In this document: piece by piece, positions 33,839 to 46,672 of the stretch
How the letters are laid out: each line of letters starts with the position of its first letter
Numbering within the stretch: the stretch's first letter is position 1
From: Evernia prunastri
Taxonomy: Eukaryota > Ascomycota > Lecanoromycetes > Lecanorales > Parmeliaceae
DNA length: 64,000 nucleotides
Direction of reading: 5' to 3'
NCBI GenBank assembly: GCA_003184365.1
Contig: NKYR01000012.1
Span: 248,001-312,000, forward strand
Translations under genes and position numbers: made by a program
Notes under the pieces: generated by a model
What the model was told of the DNA's origin: nothing
Database searches by the model: none
The model's input: only the letters and a program-made list of their open reading frames with translations

Positions 33839-35148
33839 GAGGAGGTTGAGAATATCGCTTGAAACCTTGAGGCAACCGTCAGCGTGTTCGGTTGTGCGCC
33901 TTGTGCCTACTATGCATTCTCTATCACCACCGCTGTGCCCTGTTGAGAGTTGCAAAAATACACAGGACTTAGAAGAACATCAGGCGGTAGAGTGTAGACA
34001 CATCCTACGGCTGGCAGCTTACGTCGTGGGTTTTTCAGGTCGCCACCGGTCACGAGTCGCGACGGATCGTACGGAAGCAAGGGCAGAAGCGTCCACATGA
34101 AATGGTTTGATGGGAGCATTCGACGTTCGGAGCTTACCAAAAAGAGCCCCGATGCTTTCTCTGGAATCCTCTTTCACGGGGCTTGGGATCTGCCAGAAGG
34201 GGGATCCCAGGGTATTGTTTTCAGGACTTCTCGCCTCACACGAACTCCAGTGATGTCAGATGGAGGCCGAGGATACCGGTTGTTTTAAGGGAAGCGCACT
34301 AAGATACCGCTCCACCATAGATCTTGACTGGAGACAATTTGAGAAAGACGATGACAACAATGGCTAGGCTGATCTGGACCGCAGCGTGGATCGGAGGCTG
34401 CCAGCAGTCGATCGCCAAGGCTGTATATTTGGTCAAAGATTAAGTTCCAGGGCGTGATTCAGTAACCTGGCCCTGGGGCCTTCTGCCGTGACTTCGGCGG
34501 ACTTTTAGCGTGCGGAGAGATTGATTCCTGTTTTGGCTCGGGCGATCCTAAAGCACGCCGTTCCCCACAGCTACAAAATCCCACCCGGGTATCGCACCTG
34601 GGGGGTACGCTTTCCGGAGGGTGCGATTTATCGGCTCGTGAAGTGATAGCCGTGGGATTGGGCCGGTTGAGCGGTGGTGTGCTTTGATGCTTTTCTGATT
34701 GCTGGGCACGCTCGGAAGGTTTGCGCTCGGTGAAGCTGGAGCAGGGGAAGAGGAAACGGGATGTCTGAGTCGTTCACAAGAGAGTGGAAGGGGAGATTAT
34801 ACGCCCGTCAGACTCAAAGCTTCTTTTCATACCATATTTCCGCCTCCGTTGCCTGTTCTGCCCTGTTGCGTTGGCCTCTTCCAACTAGTTTCGTGTCAAC
34901 GACTGGGTGGCGCCGGGCATCAACTCTGTCAAGGGTGTGTCTGTGGCTAAGATATGGAGCGAGAGAAATAGGGCGGTCGGTGGCTTATTTCTCGACGTCA
35001 AGCATCAGGACACTTTTTGATGACCGGGAAGGAATACCTTGCGTACGGACAAAGAGCATCAATGTCAAGAAGACGGCAATGTACCCACAAGCGAGGTTGG
35101 GCTGAAAGGTTGACTGGAAATGCAGGTCCCCGATTTGCTGGGTGGAGG
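33839..35148. other. Accessory DNA without a supported gene
   Basis: Only short featureless frames. The GC-rich segment 34568-34660 is flanked by an 8-bp inverted repeat (AATCCCAC..GTGGGATT) and could be a further tiny MITE, but this is not firm. Confidence 0.35.
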
Positions 35149-35158
35149 TCGCTGTACG
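35149..35158. repeat. Target-site duplication, left copy
   Basis: TCGCTGTACG, repeated exactly at 35621-35630 on the other side of the MITE. Confidence 0.8.
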
Positions 35159-35620
35159 GGGCAAATTACCGGTTCATACCCCGAAAGGTTGAATCCTTAC
35201 AAATTCATACCCCAAATTACATTTTCATACCCCTTCACCAAAATAAAGAGTATGAATCGGTAAAATTGATTCTGGTGGGGTATGAAAATGTAAAACTTGT
35301 TTAATACGCAAGACTGGCAGTCAAATCAGGTCATTGTATGAATTTTTCCGGGAACACGGGAGGGGGGGGGGGGGGGTNAAAAAAAAAAAAAAAAAAACTT
35401 TTATTAAGCCCCCCGAAGAATCCCCCGAAGAATCTCCCCGAAGAAAATCTTTCAACGAGTTCTTTAAGGATAGTGCCCCTAGAAAGTACATCTTTTACAA
35501 CTTCATACCCCAGCAGATTCTAGTTTTACCGATTCATACCCCTAAGGATTATGAAAATGTAATTTGGGGTATGATTTTGTAAGGATGCAACCTTCCGGGG
35601 TATGAATGAGGAATTTGCCC
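35159..35620. mobile_element. MULE-like MITE with long inverted ends
   Basis: The first and last roughly 77 bases are imperfect inverted repeats, each built from several CATACCCC / GGGGTATG words and starting GGGCAAATT. A perfect 10-bp direct repeat flanks it, the size typical of Mutator-like elements. The element is non-coding. Its centre has a poly-G/poly-A run with one N at 35378, so the true length is uncertain. Confidence 0.8.
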
Positions 35621-35630
35621 TCGCTGTACG
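35621..35630. repeat. Target-site duplication, right copy
   Basis: TCGCTGTACG, identical to 35149-35158. Confidence 0.8.
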
Positions 35631-37491
35631 GAAACGCGCCTAGATGATGGAGACAATGTGAACGCTCTGTTCGGGCCAAGACACAAGTCTCCGTCCTCGC
35701 TGTACTATATGGTCCGGGTGTAAAGACAAGGAGAGGCTCTGCTTGCTTCTCTCTCCCTAGTTGCTGCCTCTCCAGCTCCTGCCTCTCTTGCTCCTCCTCG
35801 TGGACTGCTACAGCGGTCATTGGTTTAGTGGGGAGAGGAACGTTTGTTGGAGGCTCTTACCGCCCCGAAACGTCGGCCAACGGGCCTAAGAAATCCGGAT
35901 TGCTAGAACAGATCCGAGAAGCGGAGTCTAGCTTTTGGCCCCGTGCTAGACGCCTGCAAACCCTTGTACCTCAAGACATCATTCATCTGGACCAAATGTG
36001 AACTTCCAATGAATGTCGAAAACAATTTAACCTGATCACTGAGCAGTGGAAGTATTCGATAAGAATTTTGCTTTCTCCTAATCGTATAGCATCTTTTGAT
36101 ACAGGATTACATGCGTAAAAGGATATTGAGGTATTTTCATGTCAGCCTGCTGATGCACGCACGTTTCTTTGCCGGTTTCTCACATGCTTGCAGCCGGCCA
36201 ATAGGAGGCCATCTTGTCCGCACTAGCGCGAATGACTAAGCAAGTCTTGGCAATATGCCTCCATATCCGTAGCTTGCAAACACTCCATGAGATAGACATA
36301 ATCATACACACACATGCTTCATGTACTGCCCATTCACCGTCTGACATTTCATCTTTGTATCTCTTGCGTAGCATTGGAGTCTTCAATGAGGTAACAATGA
36401 GCTCTCTATCCAATGAATAATCTTGCAGATGTAGACCGCCTTTTTGATTCCTAGATACCTACTCCATGCTTGATGTTACCTCTCTATATCGATCCAAAAT
36501 TGCCTCATACATATGCACGCTCTATCCGTCTCTCGCGCATCAATAACCATCACCCAAATTATATGAATTTGTTTCTTAGCAGGGTTCATCACAGTCGTTG
36601 TGTGCTGACGTGATGCGGTAATTGTTTTCGTGAGATAAATCGGATTCACTTGTTAACGGATGGAGTGCGTCGGCCGTCTTATGCTTGGATCTTGTTTTCT
36701 CAGTGGTGGAGAGGAACTTAGGAAGTAATCTCTCTCTCGGAAAGATCTGCCGAAGCAACCGGCAATAACATAGAGACCGAAGGTACATTCAGAGAGCACA
36801 AAGGTACTTCGACTCTAGAACCGAGCATCTTCTACAACCTCTAAAAATTACTCTAGGACATTTAGAGTCAAGACTCGTACGTTGTATTATTGGGTAATTT
36901 ACTTCATTTGTCTTGACACGGGCTGTAGGAGTGTAGAAAGAATACACGAATGCCGCCTTTGCTGTTCTTTTTCCGTCACTCACCCGTCGTCCCAGAAGTC
37001 CCTATGTGGATCACGATCTAGACTTGTCGGGAGACGGCCTTACGCGGAAATGTAACGCAACCTTCGAATGCAATGTAAGCAATGCAGGCTTGCGGTTTCC
37101 ACCTGGATGGGACCGTCCGCATCAGGACATGGTCGCAATCTAGTTCCGTTAAGTCTCTCGTATTTACGACTGATCCCTATATGGTAGTATGATGACCGGG
37201 GAATAAAAAGACTAGCTCGGTACGTGGCAGTCGAGGGGTCCTATCGTTGCCTTTGCAGTGGGATCAGCGCCTTAACGCTGGCTCGATCCGACCATCACCA
37301 TGCCGAGGGCCGCGTTGGCTGGGAGGATAGTCCTGTGCCCTAGTACCTGCTTTGGTCACGATCTTTCTACTCCCGTTTCCTCTCTTTATGTTCAGACTTT
37401 GACCGCTTGCACGCATTGAGAGTCGTCGAGGAAACTACAGCAAATCTATCCTACATCTCGTGGAGAACTTGTAGTTGCAGGATATGCGACA
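35631..37491. other. Intergenic accessory DNA
   Basis: No supported gene or RNA. The last 200 bases are the likely promoter and leader of the rhodopsin-domain gene. Confidence 0.4.
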
Positions 37492-38773
37492 ATGGCAGAT
37501 CAGGCCGCAGCAAATACACTTTCGGGTCCTTATGGAGGCAAAGGACCTCTAATGCTCTCTGTAGCCTGGAGCGAAGCTTCGATTGCCTTGATACTTATAT
37601 TGATGCGGACCTACACCAATATGTTTCTCGTCAAGTCCTTCAAATGGGATTACTTCTGGGCAATGTTCACGCTGGTAGGTAGCCTTCCCAGGTCAAGATC
37701 CTCGAGTGAAAGTTCAAGAATACAGATCCTCGGTATGGTCGCTCAGGCTTTTATAACAGTCTCTATCGCTCTTGGACTTGGCAATCATATCTATCTTCTG
37801 GAGCATCAGCAAGTAGTGAATTCCCAGGAATGGTCCTGGATAGGTCAATCCTTGATGATTCAATCGATCGGATGTGGAAAGTATGCCGTTATTGCCTTTA
37901 TTCTACGAATCCAAGATCGAACGAAGAGCAAAAAGAGATTATATGTGACTCACTTTCTTTACTTTATTGGCTTCTCCAATTTGGTTATCAGCATTGCCGA
38001 GGTAATAATGATCATGACCTCATGTTCACCTACAGCCAAGTTCTGGAATTCGGCGCTTCCAGGAAACTGTAAAAATATCGACCGTACTGACCACGTGGGA
38101 TACTTCCAAGGCTGTATGACGCAAAAGATTTCTGAGATTGAGTTTGCCGTGCTGACAGGATTGATAGCTTGGGCTGCCGCCAGCGATGTTGTTTTGGCTA
38201 TTGTTCCCGTGTATGTATTTTGGGATCTTAGGATTTCAGTGAAATTGAAGGTTGGGTTATGTCTTCTGATGGCTGGAGGCATTCTGTGAGTTTTGTCTTC
38301 TTTTTTTCAGTGGTCTCTAAGAATTTAATGGATACATTTTACAGTGCTGCCGTCGCAGGCGTCCTCAAGACTATTCACGTCAAAACAATCACTATTGAAA
38401 CTGACGTTACATGTGATCCTTATTAGCTTCTCTTCGATTTCATCAACTTTACTAACCTAAAGTTCTAGATGTCATTTACTCTCTGATAATTTGGGTCTGT
38501 ACCGAAAACTGGCTTATTCTTATCCTTGGTAGCCTGCCGCCACTACAACCTTTTTTTCGACAGATCTTTCAGGGTATCTCTACACAGAGCTTGCGGTATC
38601 GAAACAGGAATCACGGCTACAAACGGCAGAATGACCTCAAGGATATCCCTATGCATCCACTCGCGGGCAAGCGAACTCCTAAAGATACAGATAGCGAGAG
38701 AGAAATACTTCCTGTAGGGGCGGCGATCTTGCGGACGACGCATGTGCAGGTTATCAGCAACTCTACAACATAA
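37492..38773 (+). CDS. Fungal rhodopsin-domain (SAT4/Pth11-like) integral membrane protein
   Basis: Four exons: 37492-37674, 37726-38285, 38345-38412 and 38469-38773, joined by GT..AG introns in frame; 371 residues. Expected features of this 7-TM fungal family are present: the FKWDYFW loop after helix 1, helix 3 with GCGKYAVIAFILRIQDRTKSKKR, the loop CSPTAKFWNSALPGNCKNID, helix 5/6 SDVVLAIVPVYVFWDLRISVKLKVG, an acidic TDVTY before helix 7, and IWVCTENWLILILGSLPPLQP, then a basic cytoplasmic tail. No CFEM domain precedes it. Members act as receptors or are found in secondary-metabolite loci; the ligand is unknown. Confidence 0.82.
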
Positions 38774-40385
38774 GAGTTCTGGAGAGGACAGCAAAGAAAG
38801 CTTCCCCACGGGAGAGAGAGGGATAGGATTCTGAGCGCCTATTTGCCATGGATGTCTTCAACTTAATATCGATTCAGAGATGCGACATGTGCCTTAGAGT
38901 ACATGTGAGCTCATACTATTCAAAGACGTAAAATCCCAAGAGGTGTACTCGACACTAACACGACGGATGCTAGGACTAACGTGGTCGTGATCCATGTGCA
39001 TCACGCTACGAGCAGTATTATATCCTTAAAACCCGGACGGGCTACCAAAAGAGCACCTCCTGTCAGCGTTTGCTTATTTGCCTAGTACCTTCCATCCCAT
39101 GCAGATTTCGCCTTGTGCGTTCCATGCGTTCCATGCATTCCATGCATATTTCATCATTATTTCATTCATGTAGCTAGCCACTCCTTGTCCCCATCAGCCA
39201 TACTTATGGCTGATGGACCCATAGCTAGACTCACCATGCACTTTCTATCACCACTGCTGTGCCCCGCTGAGGCCTTCTGGTTTTATTCACCTCAAGTGGG
39301 CTCACCAGATGGTCTTTCTGAAGTGGTGTGTATGGCCATCCAGCCAGCAGTACGGCCGCCAACAAGACAGACTCTGATGATTCGATAGGCGTTCGTAGGT
39401 TCCTATGTGACAGCTAGCGCATATCGAGCTGAGGGAGTGATATGGGAATCCCCCAATTTCTGAGTATTCATAGGTGTTTCGTGCTTGCGTGTCGTGTCCC
39501 GACCCCCGACAGGACAACATTTATGTACCTGATGTACAACATAAGTCTTCCCCCCAATTGACTGACAGTTGAAACGTGGTAGAGAGATGCTCAAGTCGCG
39601 GGGATGCCGGAGACAGAACCAGAATGATGCTAGCAGCACTGATTCGGTACACATGGCAGGATCTGAATGGCCCATTTCCTTCCCTGCGCTCAAATGTACC
39701 TGGGGGTACCGTATTCATTCATCAGCTCAGGCTTGCCGCGCTCATGAGTAAGCACAAACCTGAGCCACATTTATAGTACCCTCTTCCTCTTCATTTAGAT
39801 GGATATGGTGATTAAGTCAAAAGGAAGACAAATGTTTGTATCTTTCACGCCACAAGAGTGTCCAGAAGTCACCGGGGATCAAATTCATGCAGAGACTATT
39901 TCGACGAAGGGAAAGCGTTATCTAAGAGTAAGCTAGCAATGACGGGGACAGTGGATTTAACTGATAGTACATATAGCGAAAATTATTCGAATGCGTCTGA
40001 AAATAGCAGGTACTGATGTGGGGTAGATGAGATGTGTTGGACTGCCGAAGAAATAAGCGGATACCATGATACGGGAAACCCTTGGATTCCAGGCGCGTCT
40101 TTGCAGATCTGTAGTACAGCTTATGCGGCCGATGCAGTAGGCCGCACATACGTGAAGGGTGTAACCCTCGTGTTCCAACACGGAAAGCTGGCCCTAGAAC
40201 CCACTTCCTCCTTTTATATCGAAATTTTGAACTTCCCAGTCGGCAAAAGTTGCCAGTAGGGGTAAGATGGAAGAAGCGTCTGTATTACCGTGTTTTGAAA
40301 CTTTCCCGTGAATTCGTCATAACAAAGATTTCGTACATGAGCAAATATTTGGCCCAGCTAGACATCGCAGACTTGTTGCGACTTC
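38774..40385. other. Accessory DNA without a supported gene
   Basis: Short frames only. Near 39240 a sequence resembling one at 33915 (CTATCACCACTGCTGTGCCC) suggests dispersed old repeats. Confidence 0.35.
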
Positions 40386-41806
40386 TTGATTGTTGGTTCA
40401 ATCAGATTTCAAGAAAAACCCTCTTCAAGCCGTGGAGCTCGTGACATTCTGCCTTCGCAATCTCTGTCATTCTTGGAATTTCTTGATCAGCTATCTTGTC
40501 TTAAACTACCTTCGCAGCCAACAGACATGCTGTCAGTAGTGAAAAGAAATCTATCATTTTCTCAAGCGCTTGAGAATGTCAATAAAGCAGCCTAGGATGA
40601 CACTCATGGAACTGGCTGTGCCCACCTCAATTTACTGGAATCAATCCAGAAGTTAGCACTTGCAGCAGAAAAGCCCTCAGAAACTTTGATGAGACTTCGA
40701 TTTGAGGTACGGCACTTCGAATTGTTCTTTTATTTTAACACAAGTCAGTAAGCTGCTGGTATAGACATATATGCTGATTCAAAAGATATCCTCTAGCCGC
40801 TGCGAAATGCAGCCGTGAGAATGGCCCTAGAGGCTGGTCTGCTGCAAGCCATTGGTGCAAGCAACGGCAAATCAATCACCGCGGAAGCTCTGTCAAAGAC
40901 GTCAGGATTCGACAAGCTACTCATAAGTACGACCTTGCCTGAGAGGGAAATTGCTTTGTTGCTGACACATTGAAAATGCACAGTCCGAATTATGCGGCTT
41001 GTTACGGGCCACAGTATATGCGTGAAACGGGAGTTCACCAATTCCCCACGAGGCCAGAAGATAAGAGCCTTTTCTTTTATGGGCACAATATACAATACTG
41101 GGACCTTCACGATAGATATCCAGAACACAGAAGAGATTTTGATGAGTACATGTCAGACCGGCGGAAGGGGCATAGCCTATGGTACGAGATGTTCCCAATG
41201 GCCAGCATCCTTGCTCCCAATGCAAAGCGTGATCGGGAAGCTGTTCTCCTTGTCGAAGTTGGTGGGAACAAGGGTCATGAGATAGCAAACTTCCATGAAG
41301 CTCATCCTAACATACCCGGTCGCCTCATACTCCAAGATCTTTAACCTATGATTGAAAGAGTCAGAGAAAACCCTCTGAAGGATATCGAGCTTATGCCATA
41401 CGACTTTTTCACTCCGCAGCCGATCAAAGGTAAGTGAATTTCCGACCTCGCCTCGACTGGTAGTGCTAAAACAACTAAATGGTACTATAGGCGCTCGCGC
41501 GTACTATTTTCGTAGTATCTGCCATGACTGGTCTGATGAGCAATGCCAGACAATCCTAACCAACACAGCAAAATCGATGGAGAAGGGTCACTCGAGGATA
41601 CTGATCGATGAGTTCGTACTCTCCAACACAGGCGCCTCAATTCGCGGGTCTGCGATGGACTTTCTGATGATGATGTATACCTCTGGGATGGAACGAACGG
41701 TCCGCCAATGGGAGACACTACTAGAGTCGTCTGGTCTGGAGATCATCAAATTTTAAGGGGTGGACTCAGGCTATGAGCAAGTCATCGAACGCCAACTTCG
41801 AGCATG
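40386..41806 (+). pseudogene. O-methyltransferase pseudogene (SAM-dependent, secondary-metabolism type)
   Basis: Translation in pieces follows fungal plant-type O-methyltransferases: LLESIQKLALAAEKPSETLM, then PLRNAAVRMALEAGLLQAI (start of the winged-helix part), SLWYEMFPMASILAPN, the SAM-binding loop LLVEVGGNKGHEIANFHEAHP, LILQDL, DIELMPYDFFTPQP, and YYFRSICHDWSDEQC with the catalytic-type HDW, then MDFLMMMYTSGMERTVRQW. It is broken by TAG at 40593-40595, TAA at 41342-41344 (after LILQDL) and TAA at 41754-41756. Introns near 40706-40796, 40927-40981 and 41429-41490 remain recognisable. The nonsense codons include C-to-T and G-to-A types, compatible with RIP. Confidence 0.75.
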
Positions 41807-42340
41807 AACATAGATAAGAGCTTGGGGTTTGCAATTTGTGACTGTCCAACTTGCCCAGATATACTATATAATGATTTTCATGCATGACGAAGCAAATGTA
41901 GAGCTATGGGTGATTGCTCGCTCTGTGCAATTTTGGCCCCCTGTAGCACGATCCTTTCTTCTCTTGCGGGTTTGTCAACATTTGCACTACCCTTGTCATC
42001 GGGGGCGTTTTCATCGGGAGACAACCTTTATCAGGGTCGTTCTAGATTTTTGTCCCGGACCCTGAATCGGTGCCTCGTTTGGAAAGTACTGTTACTAGTC
42101 GTAAAGTACGGCGTTTATTACAGATGTCTCTCTAGAGCACGCTAGAAATCGCTGACTGTGTGCTGCATATCGAGACGCTAAAATGCAGCAGGCCGTCCCA
42201 GCCGGAACGCGGGATTAACTATTGGCACAGCTGGCACGAGCCAGCTGTGTAAAGTGAAAAAAAAAAATCTATTCTTCATCTCATCTGCTTGCTGCATCTA
42301 TCGTTGCCTTGACTTCTTTCAGTCTTGTACATAATTCATC

Positions 42341-44165
42341 ATGCCACCTTCTGACGAGTCAACAAATAGCGCATCCGAGAAAAGTACCATCCACACCAAA
42401 AATGCCGAGAAGAGGCGACCTGACCCCATGGACACAGCGGGCGACCTTGACGCCCACATTCTCGATGTCAATGAACTCAGAGTCGAGGGACAGGGCTTGC
42501 AGACCGCCCACGATGGCAAGACTGTCCTAATCCCACAACCTTCCAGTGATTCTCATGACCCTCTGAACTGGAGTCATCTAAAGAAGCATGTCATTCTTTT
42601 GGTCATAACCGTGGCTGCTTTCCTGCCAGACTTTGGATCGAGCATGGGTATTGTTGCTTTGCTCCCACAGGCTGTGTACGTCGCGCTGGAGAAGAGCGAG
42701 GAAGCTTGCTCATGAATCATAGCCAATGGGGGAAGTCTCAAAATACTATTCAACATAACTTGGTGGGGAACCTCTTCTGCCTGGGAGCTGGCGGACTGTT
42801 CACCGTGCTTCTATCCGCTTACTTCGGTCGACTGCCTGTACTTGTCTTCTTCATGTCTATGGCCCTAGGCACTTCCGCTTGGTGCGCAGCCGCAACCAGC
42901 TTTGATTCGTACCTGGCAGCGCGCATTCTGAACGGATTCTTTTCTAGCGCTACACAAGCCGTGAGCATCCTTCAGAAAAGGTAGTGGAGAACTCACGCGC
43001 TGACTAGAGTAGTTCCTACGATATAGGGCGGCTTGATGTTCGTCCAAGACATATTTTTCGTCCACGAACACCCGTACGTCACACCATCAATGCCAGTTGT
43101 GATAGTGTTGTGGCGGAGTTGCTGATCTCTTGCTAGACGCAAAATCAACATCTGGTCCGGTGGCATAATTGCGTCGCCCTATCTCGGTCCTCTGATCACA
43201 GCATTCATAATCAACAAAGAATCATGGCCCAATGCCTTTTGGGTAAACACCGGTTTCTCGGCTCTATGCTGGCTTCTTGTTGTCGGTCTGATGGACGAGA
43301 CAATTTACAATCGAAATATAGCAAGAGATCAGCAGCCCGTGCCGAAATCGCGGCTGTTGAGACTCATCGGCGTTGAGCAGTGGCGAAGTCGCAAATCCAG
43401 ACAGACTTTCATTCAAGCACTCATGCGTCCTGTTATTGCCATCTCGAAGCTTCCCGTACTCCTGTGTACCGTCTATTACTTCCTCAATTTCGCATGGATC
43501 ATTGGCGTCAACGCAACTATCTCCATTTGGCTGACTAGCATCTACAAATTCACACCGTATAACCTCGGTATGTCCACTCCCATTGCCTCCACTCTTCTAC
43601 GAATGATAAGGGGAGCCTAAGTCCGACTCCAGGCTTCTTCTACTTCGCTCCCGTCATTGGCGCCATCATTGGCGCAGTCCTAGGCCATTGGCTTCATGAC
43701 CTTGTGGGCAGCTATTACATGCGCCGGCACTCCAGCCACATCGAGCCAGAGGCCCGCTTGATCATCATCTGGCTCGCGTCGCCCATCATGGCCGTGTCGA
43801 TCCTCGTCCTTGGCTTCGCCCTCCGGAACACCTACCACTACATGGTGCTCGCCGTTTTCGCCGCCGGACAGGTCACCGGCATCATGATCGCGACCGTGGC
43901 GCTGAACGCATACCTTCTGGACGCCTACCCCGAAGGCAGCGGAGAGGTCGGCGCGTGGATCACCATTGGACGGACCATGGGCGGCTTCATGGCTACGTAC
44001 ATTGAGATCGATTGGGTGGTCCGGTCCGGTCCGCTCGATACGTTTGCCGTGCAGACTGCTATCACCGCTGCCGCCGGTTTTATCGTTTTGGCTCTCGGCC
44101 TGTTCGGAAAACGTCTGCGGAAGGCGCAGGGCAGGATGAACTTCGCCATGGAGAGTGGCTACTAG
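42341..44165 (+). CDS. MFS transporter, multidrug/DHA1-like
   Basis: Five exons: 42341-42675, 42723-42960, 43027-43073, 43137-43567 and 43633-44165, giving 527 residues with all splice phases consistent. A 75-residue hydrophilic N-terminus leads into DPLNWSHLKKHVILLVITVAAF, the typical entry of fungal drug:H+ antiporters. It is followed by GAGGLFTVLLSAYFGRLPVL (loop 2-3), a second half with KINIWSGGIIASPYLGPL, and the end helices GSGEVGAWITIGRTMGGF and FIVLALGLFGKRLRK. About 11-12 membrane helices. A first-pass frame break at 42715 is explained by a 47-nt GTACGT..CATAG intron. The last exon is much more GC-rich than the others. It probably exports a metabolite or toxicant; it lies beside O-methyltransferase and NRPS relics. 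Confidence 0.85.
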
Positions 44166-44637
44166 ACGGTGCGAGCTGTCTCTTTGGCAGTAGTGGGCTC
44201 TGCATTTGCTTGATGCTTTGGAAAGGGGGTGCATAGTAGCCTTTTGCGCACATTTTTGGATTCACCTACGTTCGTCGCTTTTTATCTTCAATCAGTTTGT
44301 CCGCGGAAGGTAAGAAAGACCGTACTTAACGCCAATAGTGCACTATGTTTTAAACATCAAGTATAGAAATGACAGCGCCTCTATCTTCAACTGTCACTCA
44401 TCGAGCCGGAGTGACGAATTCATCTGCACATTTGAAGAATCTGTAGTTCGTCATACCTCAAAGTACATTATCAACCTCTTTGCCCCTTCATTCTTTCACA
44501 AAAGCCGCTATCAACACCTTTCGAGACATCTCAGTCTCGAAGTGGTTCGCAATATATCATCCAGACGCCCGCTCGGACTACTATAATTACCAGTGAAATT
44601 GGTCTGTACTCATAGTATATAGATTGGGCCAGACTAG

Positions 44638-44885
44638 TCGCAACAGTGGGACTGAGGGCTAGCCAGTCGTGTGGCATGGTGTGTTCGCATTCACTTATTT
44701 CGCTTAGCTTGGGTTTTCGCGCTGTATGGTCGTTTCGTATAAGAGGCCTACAGGCCTGCAATTCGCATTACATGGCAAAACTGCATAGGGGGACGTGACT
44801 CATATCAGGGACGCGATGATCGAGAAGTTCGTGTCTTGGTGGAGCTCTACTTATATGGGCTTGCTACCAGTGTTTGGTTCTTCAT
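44638..44885 (+). repeat. Solo terminal repeat of the YR-retroelement family (repeat A)
   Basis: Begins GTCGCAACAGTGGGACTG and shares with the repeat at 33294 the segments GTGTGGCATGG, GGGGGACGTGACTC, ATCAGGGACGCGAT and GGGCTTGCTACCAGT. No internal region is attached. Confidence 0.65.
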
Positions 44886-45112
44886 TCGGACCAGGCTTCA
44901 GGGCCCTTGCACCTGTCGAGTTGGGTCCTTTCAAACCTCCTTCTCAGATATGTTTCGCGTAGTTTGCTTCTAACGCGATTCAAGTACGGTGGACGCGTGA
45001 GTGGCTACATCAGTCACTTTTAGGGTAGGGATCGCACGGATTGGTGCCATTATCGGTTTTTGGATACCGATATGTCAAGCCAAGTAAGCGCATATTAGAC
45101 ACAGTCTGCCCC

Positions 45113-46672
45113 TCACACCATATCAGCCTGCCTAACTGCCGTGAACAGTGGCCATTTGTGCTGATTCCCCCCGTATATTTCCTCACCAGCCGCCCGTCCC
45201 TGACGGCTATCGCTCTCCACATGGTCATTCTCTGTAGCGAATCCCCCCGGACCTCCCGGAACGAATGTCTGGGCAAATTCGCCGTCATCTAATTCATATC
45301 CACCGTCGCCTCCAACTCTGCCTCGCGTCAAGCGCTCCTTTGAGATCTGATCTCCGCTGTGTTGTTTGGGATCTCCTCGCCTATATCCTGACGACAATTT
45401 CGTGGAGCCTTTTGAGTTGGAATGACTAATGGGTCTGAATGGGGAGTGGAGGCGCGATTTGAGTGTTTTGAAAGAGGATATATGCTCCTGTAACATTTTG
45501 GAGAAGGAGGGCGCGCACGTACAGATAACGCCGATCATCATCTCCACAAGCCTGTAGATATGGTAGCAACTTGGAACAGCATGGGAAAGTGCCAACTCAC
45601 GATGTTGTTAGGTTTGGCACAAGTACTGTCAGGGGATCGTTTGTACTCTGCAGTTTAATTCGATAGTTGAGTGTGAGCGTAGCAGCCACGCAAGCACTGA
45701 CCGTCGATTAATAAGTGCGACTCTGATACTTTTCAGCCAGACTCACAAGCCGCCAGTCAAAAACATCAAGCTGATACTAAGCTTCTGCCGAGCCGAGAGC
45801 TGAAGTTGACAGACGCCGTAGATAGGTACCGTGATTAGAACGAGATCGAGGACCAGGCCGATAGCGGCAAATGGTATAGAAAGACGAACTCCACCCTTGG
45901 CGATAGGGTTCAGAGAATGTGTAACATAGGTCTCTCCCCGACGCGGCGTTGAAAGGTATATGTTCAACACCAAGATGAGAAGGTAAAAGATAGCACAGAT
46001 CGTCGCGCAAATCCAAATAGTCATTCTCATTTTAGAGACGGGATTGAAGACTTGAAAATAAAGGATGAAGAAAGAGAGTTTGATGAACCCTAGAGCCAGT
46101 GGATTTACCAGTTCTTGCACGTAAGAGAGCTTGCCGTCGGTCAGCATCGCGTGTAATGGAGGTACGAGGACAACACTGACCACGTAGAAGTCGCTGGCTG
46201 CAACCTGTCCTAAAGTTACGTCCCACGAGTGATACCCAATGTATCCATCCGACACATCTAGATACACATTAGAGACAGACTTCGATCGGCCGCAGGTTCA
46301 ATATGCTTACCTCTTACACAGACAGAATAATATATCACGGTGAGAAGCTACCAAAGGTCTATCGTCAGCGAGAAACGATGGTGACTTCAAGGCCAATCGA
46401 ACAAATCCGATGAGACACGTCACTGTGGCGACTTTAGCTCGCTGTTGACTTGTTTTGAGAGCATGAGGCGACACACCGTCATCCCAAGTAGCTTTTCGAA
46501 TTATCCACAGCTTTGTATAGACCCGGATGGATACGAAAATGATCAGTATACCCAGGAGTACTGAGCATGTAATGGTGAGATCGCGCCCTCGAGTCTGCCC
46601 ATGTGAATCATGCGGTACCGCGCCAGGCGGAGGTGGGCGGAAAGGCTGGTCAAGGATATCGGATGATATCAT
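45113..46672 (-). CDS. Fungal rhodopsin-domain integral membrane protein
   Basis: Five exons read leftward: 46475-46672, 46311-46347, 45747-46257, 45601-45696 and 45113-45551; 426 residues. The order matches the fungal rhodopsin domain: helix 1 followed by RKATWDDG, then WDVTLGQVAASDFYVVSVVL, helix with LALGFIKLSFFILYFQVF, a loop (STPRRGETYVTHSLNP) with the usual Cys missing, helix VLDLVLITVPIYGVCQLQLSARQKLS, then LVEMMIGVICTCAPSFSKML, the characteristic E..iGi.caclP end. The 130-residue tail is Ser/Arg/Gly-rich. The first-intron donor (GTGTCG) is non-consensus, so the helix 2 region is the least sure. Confidence 0.75.

Noticed and set aside
34568..34660. GC-rich stretch with AATCCCAC/GTGGGATT ends as a further MITE.
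   Set aside because: The inverted repeat is only 8 bp and no target duplication is visible, so support is too weak.
42676..42722. Apparent frameshift in the MFS gene after LLPQA.
   Set aside because: A 47-nt GTACGT..CATAG intron explains it and restores the family pattern (QAVQWGKS).
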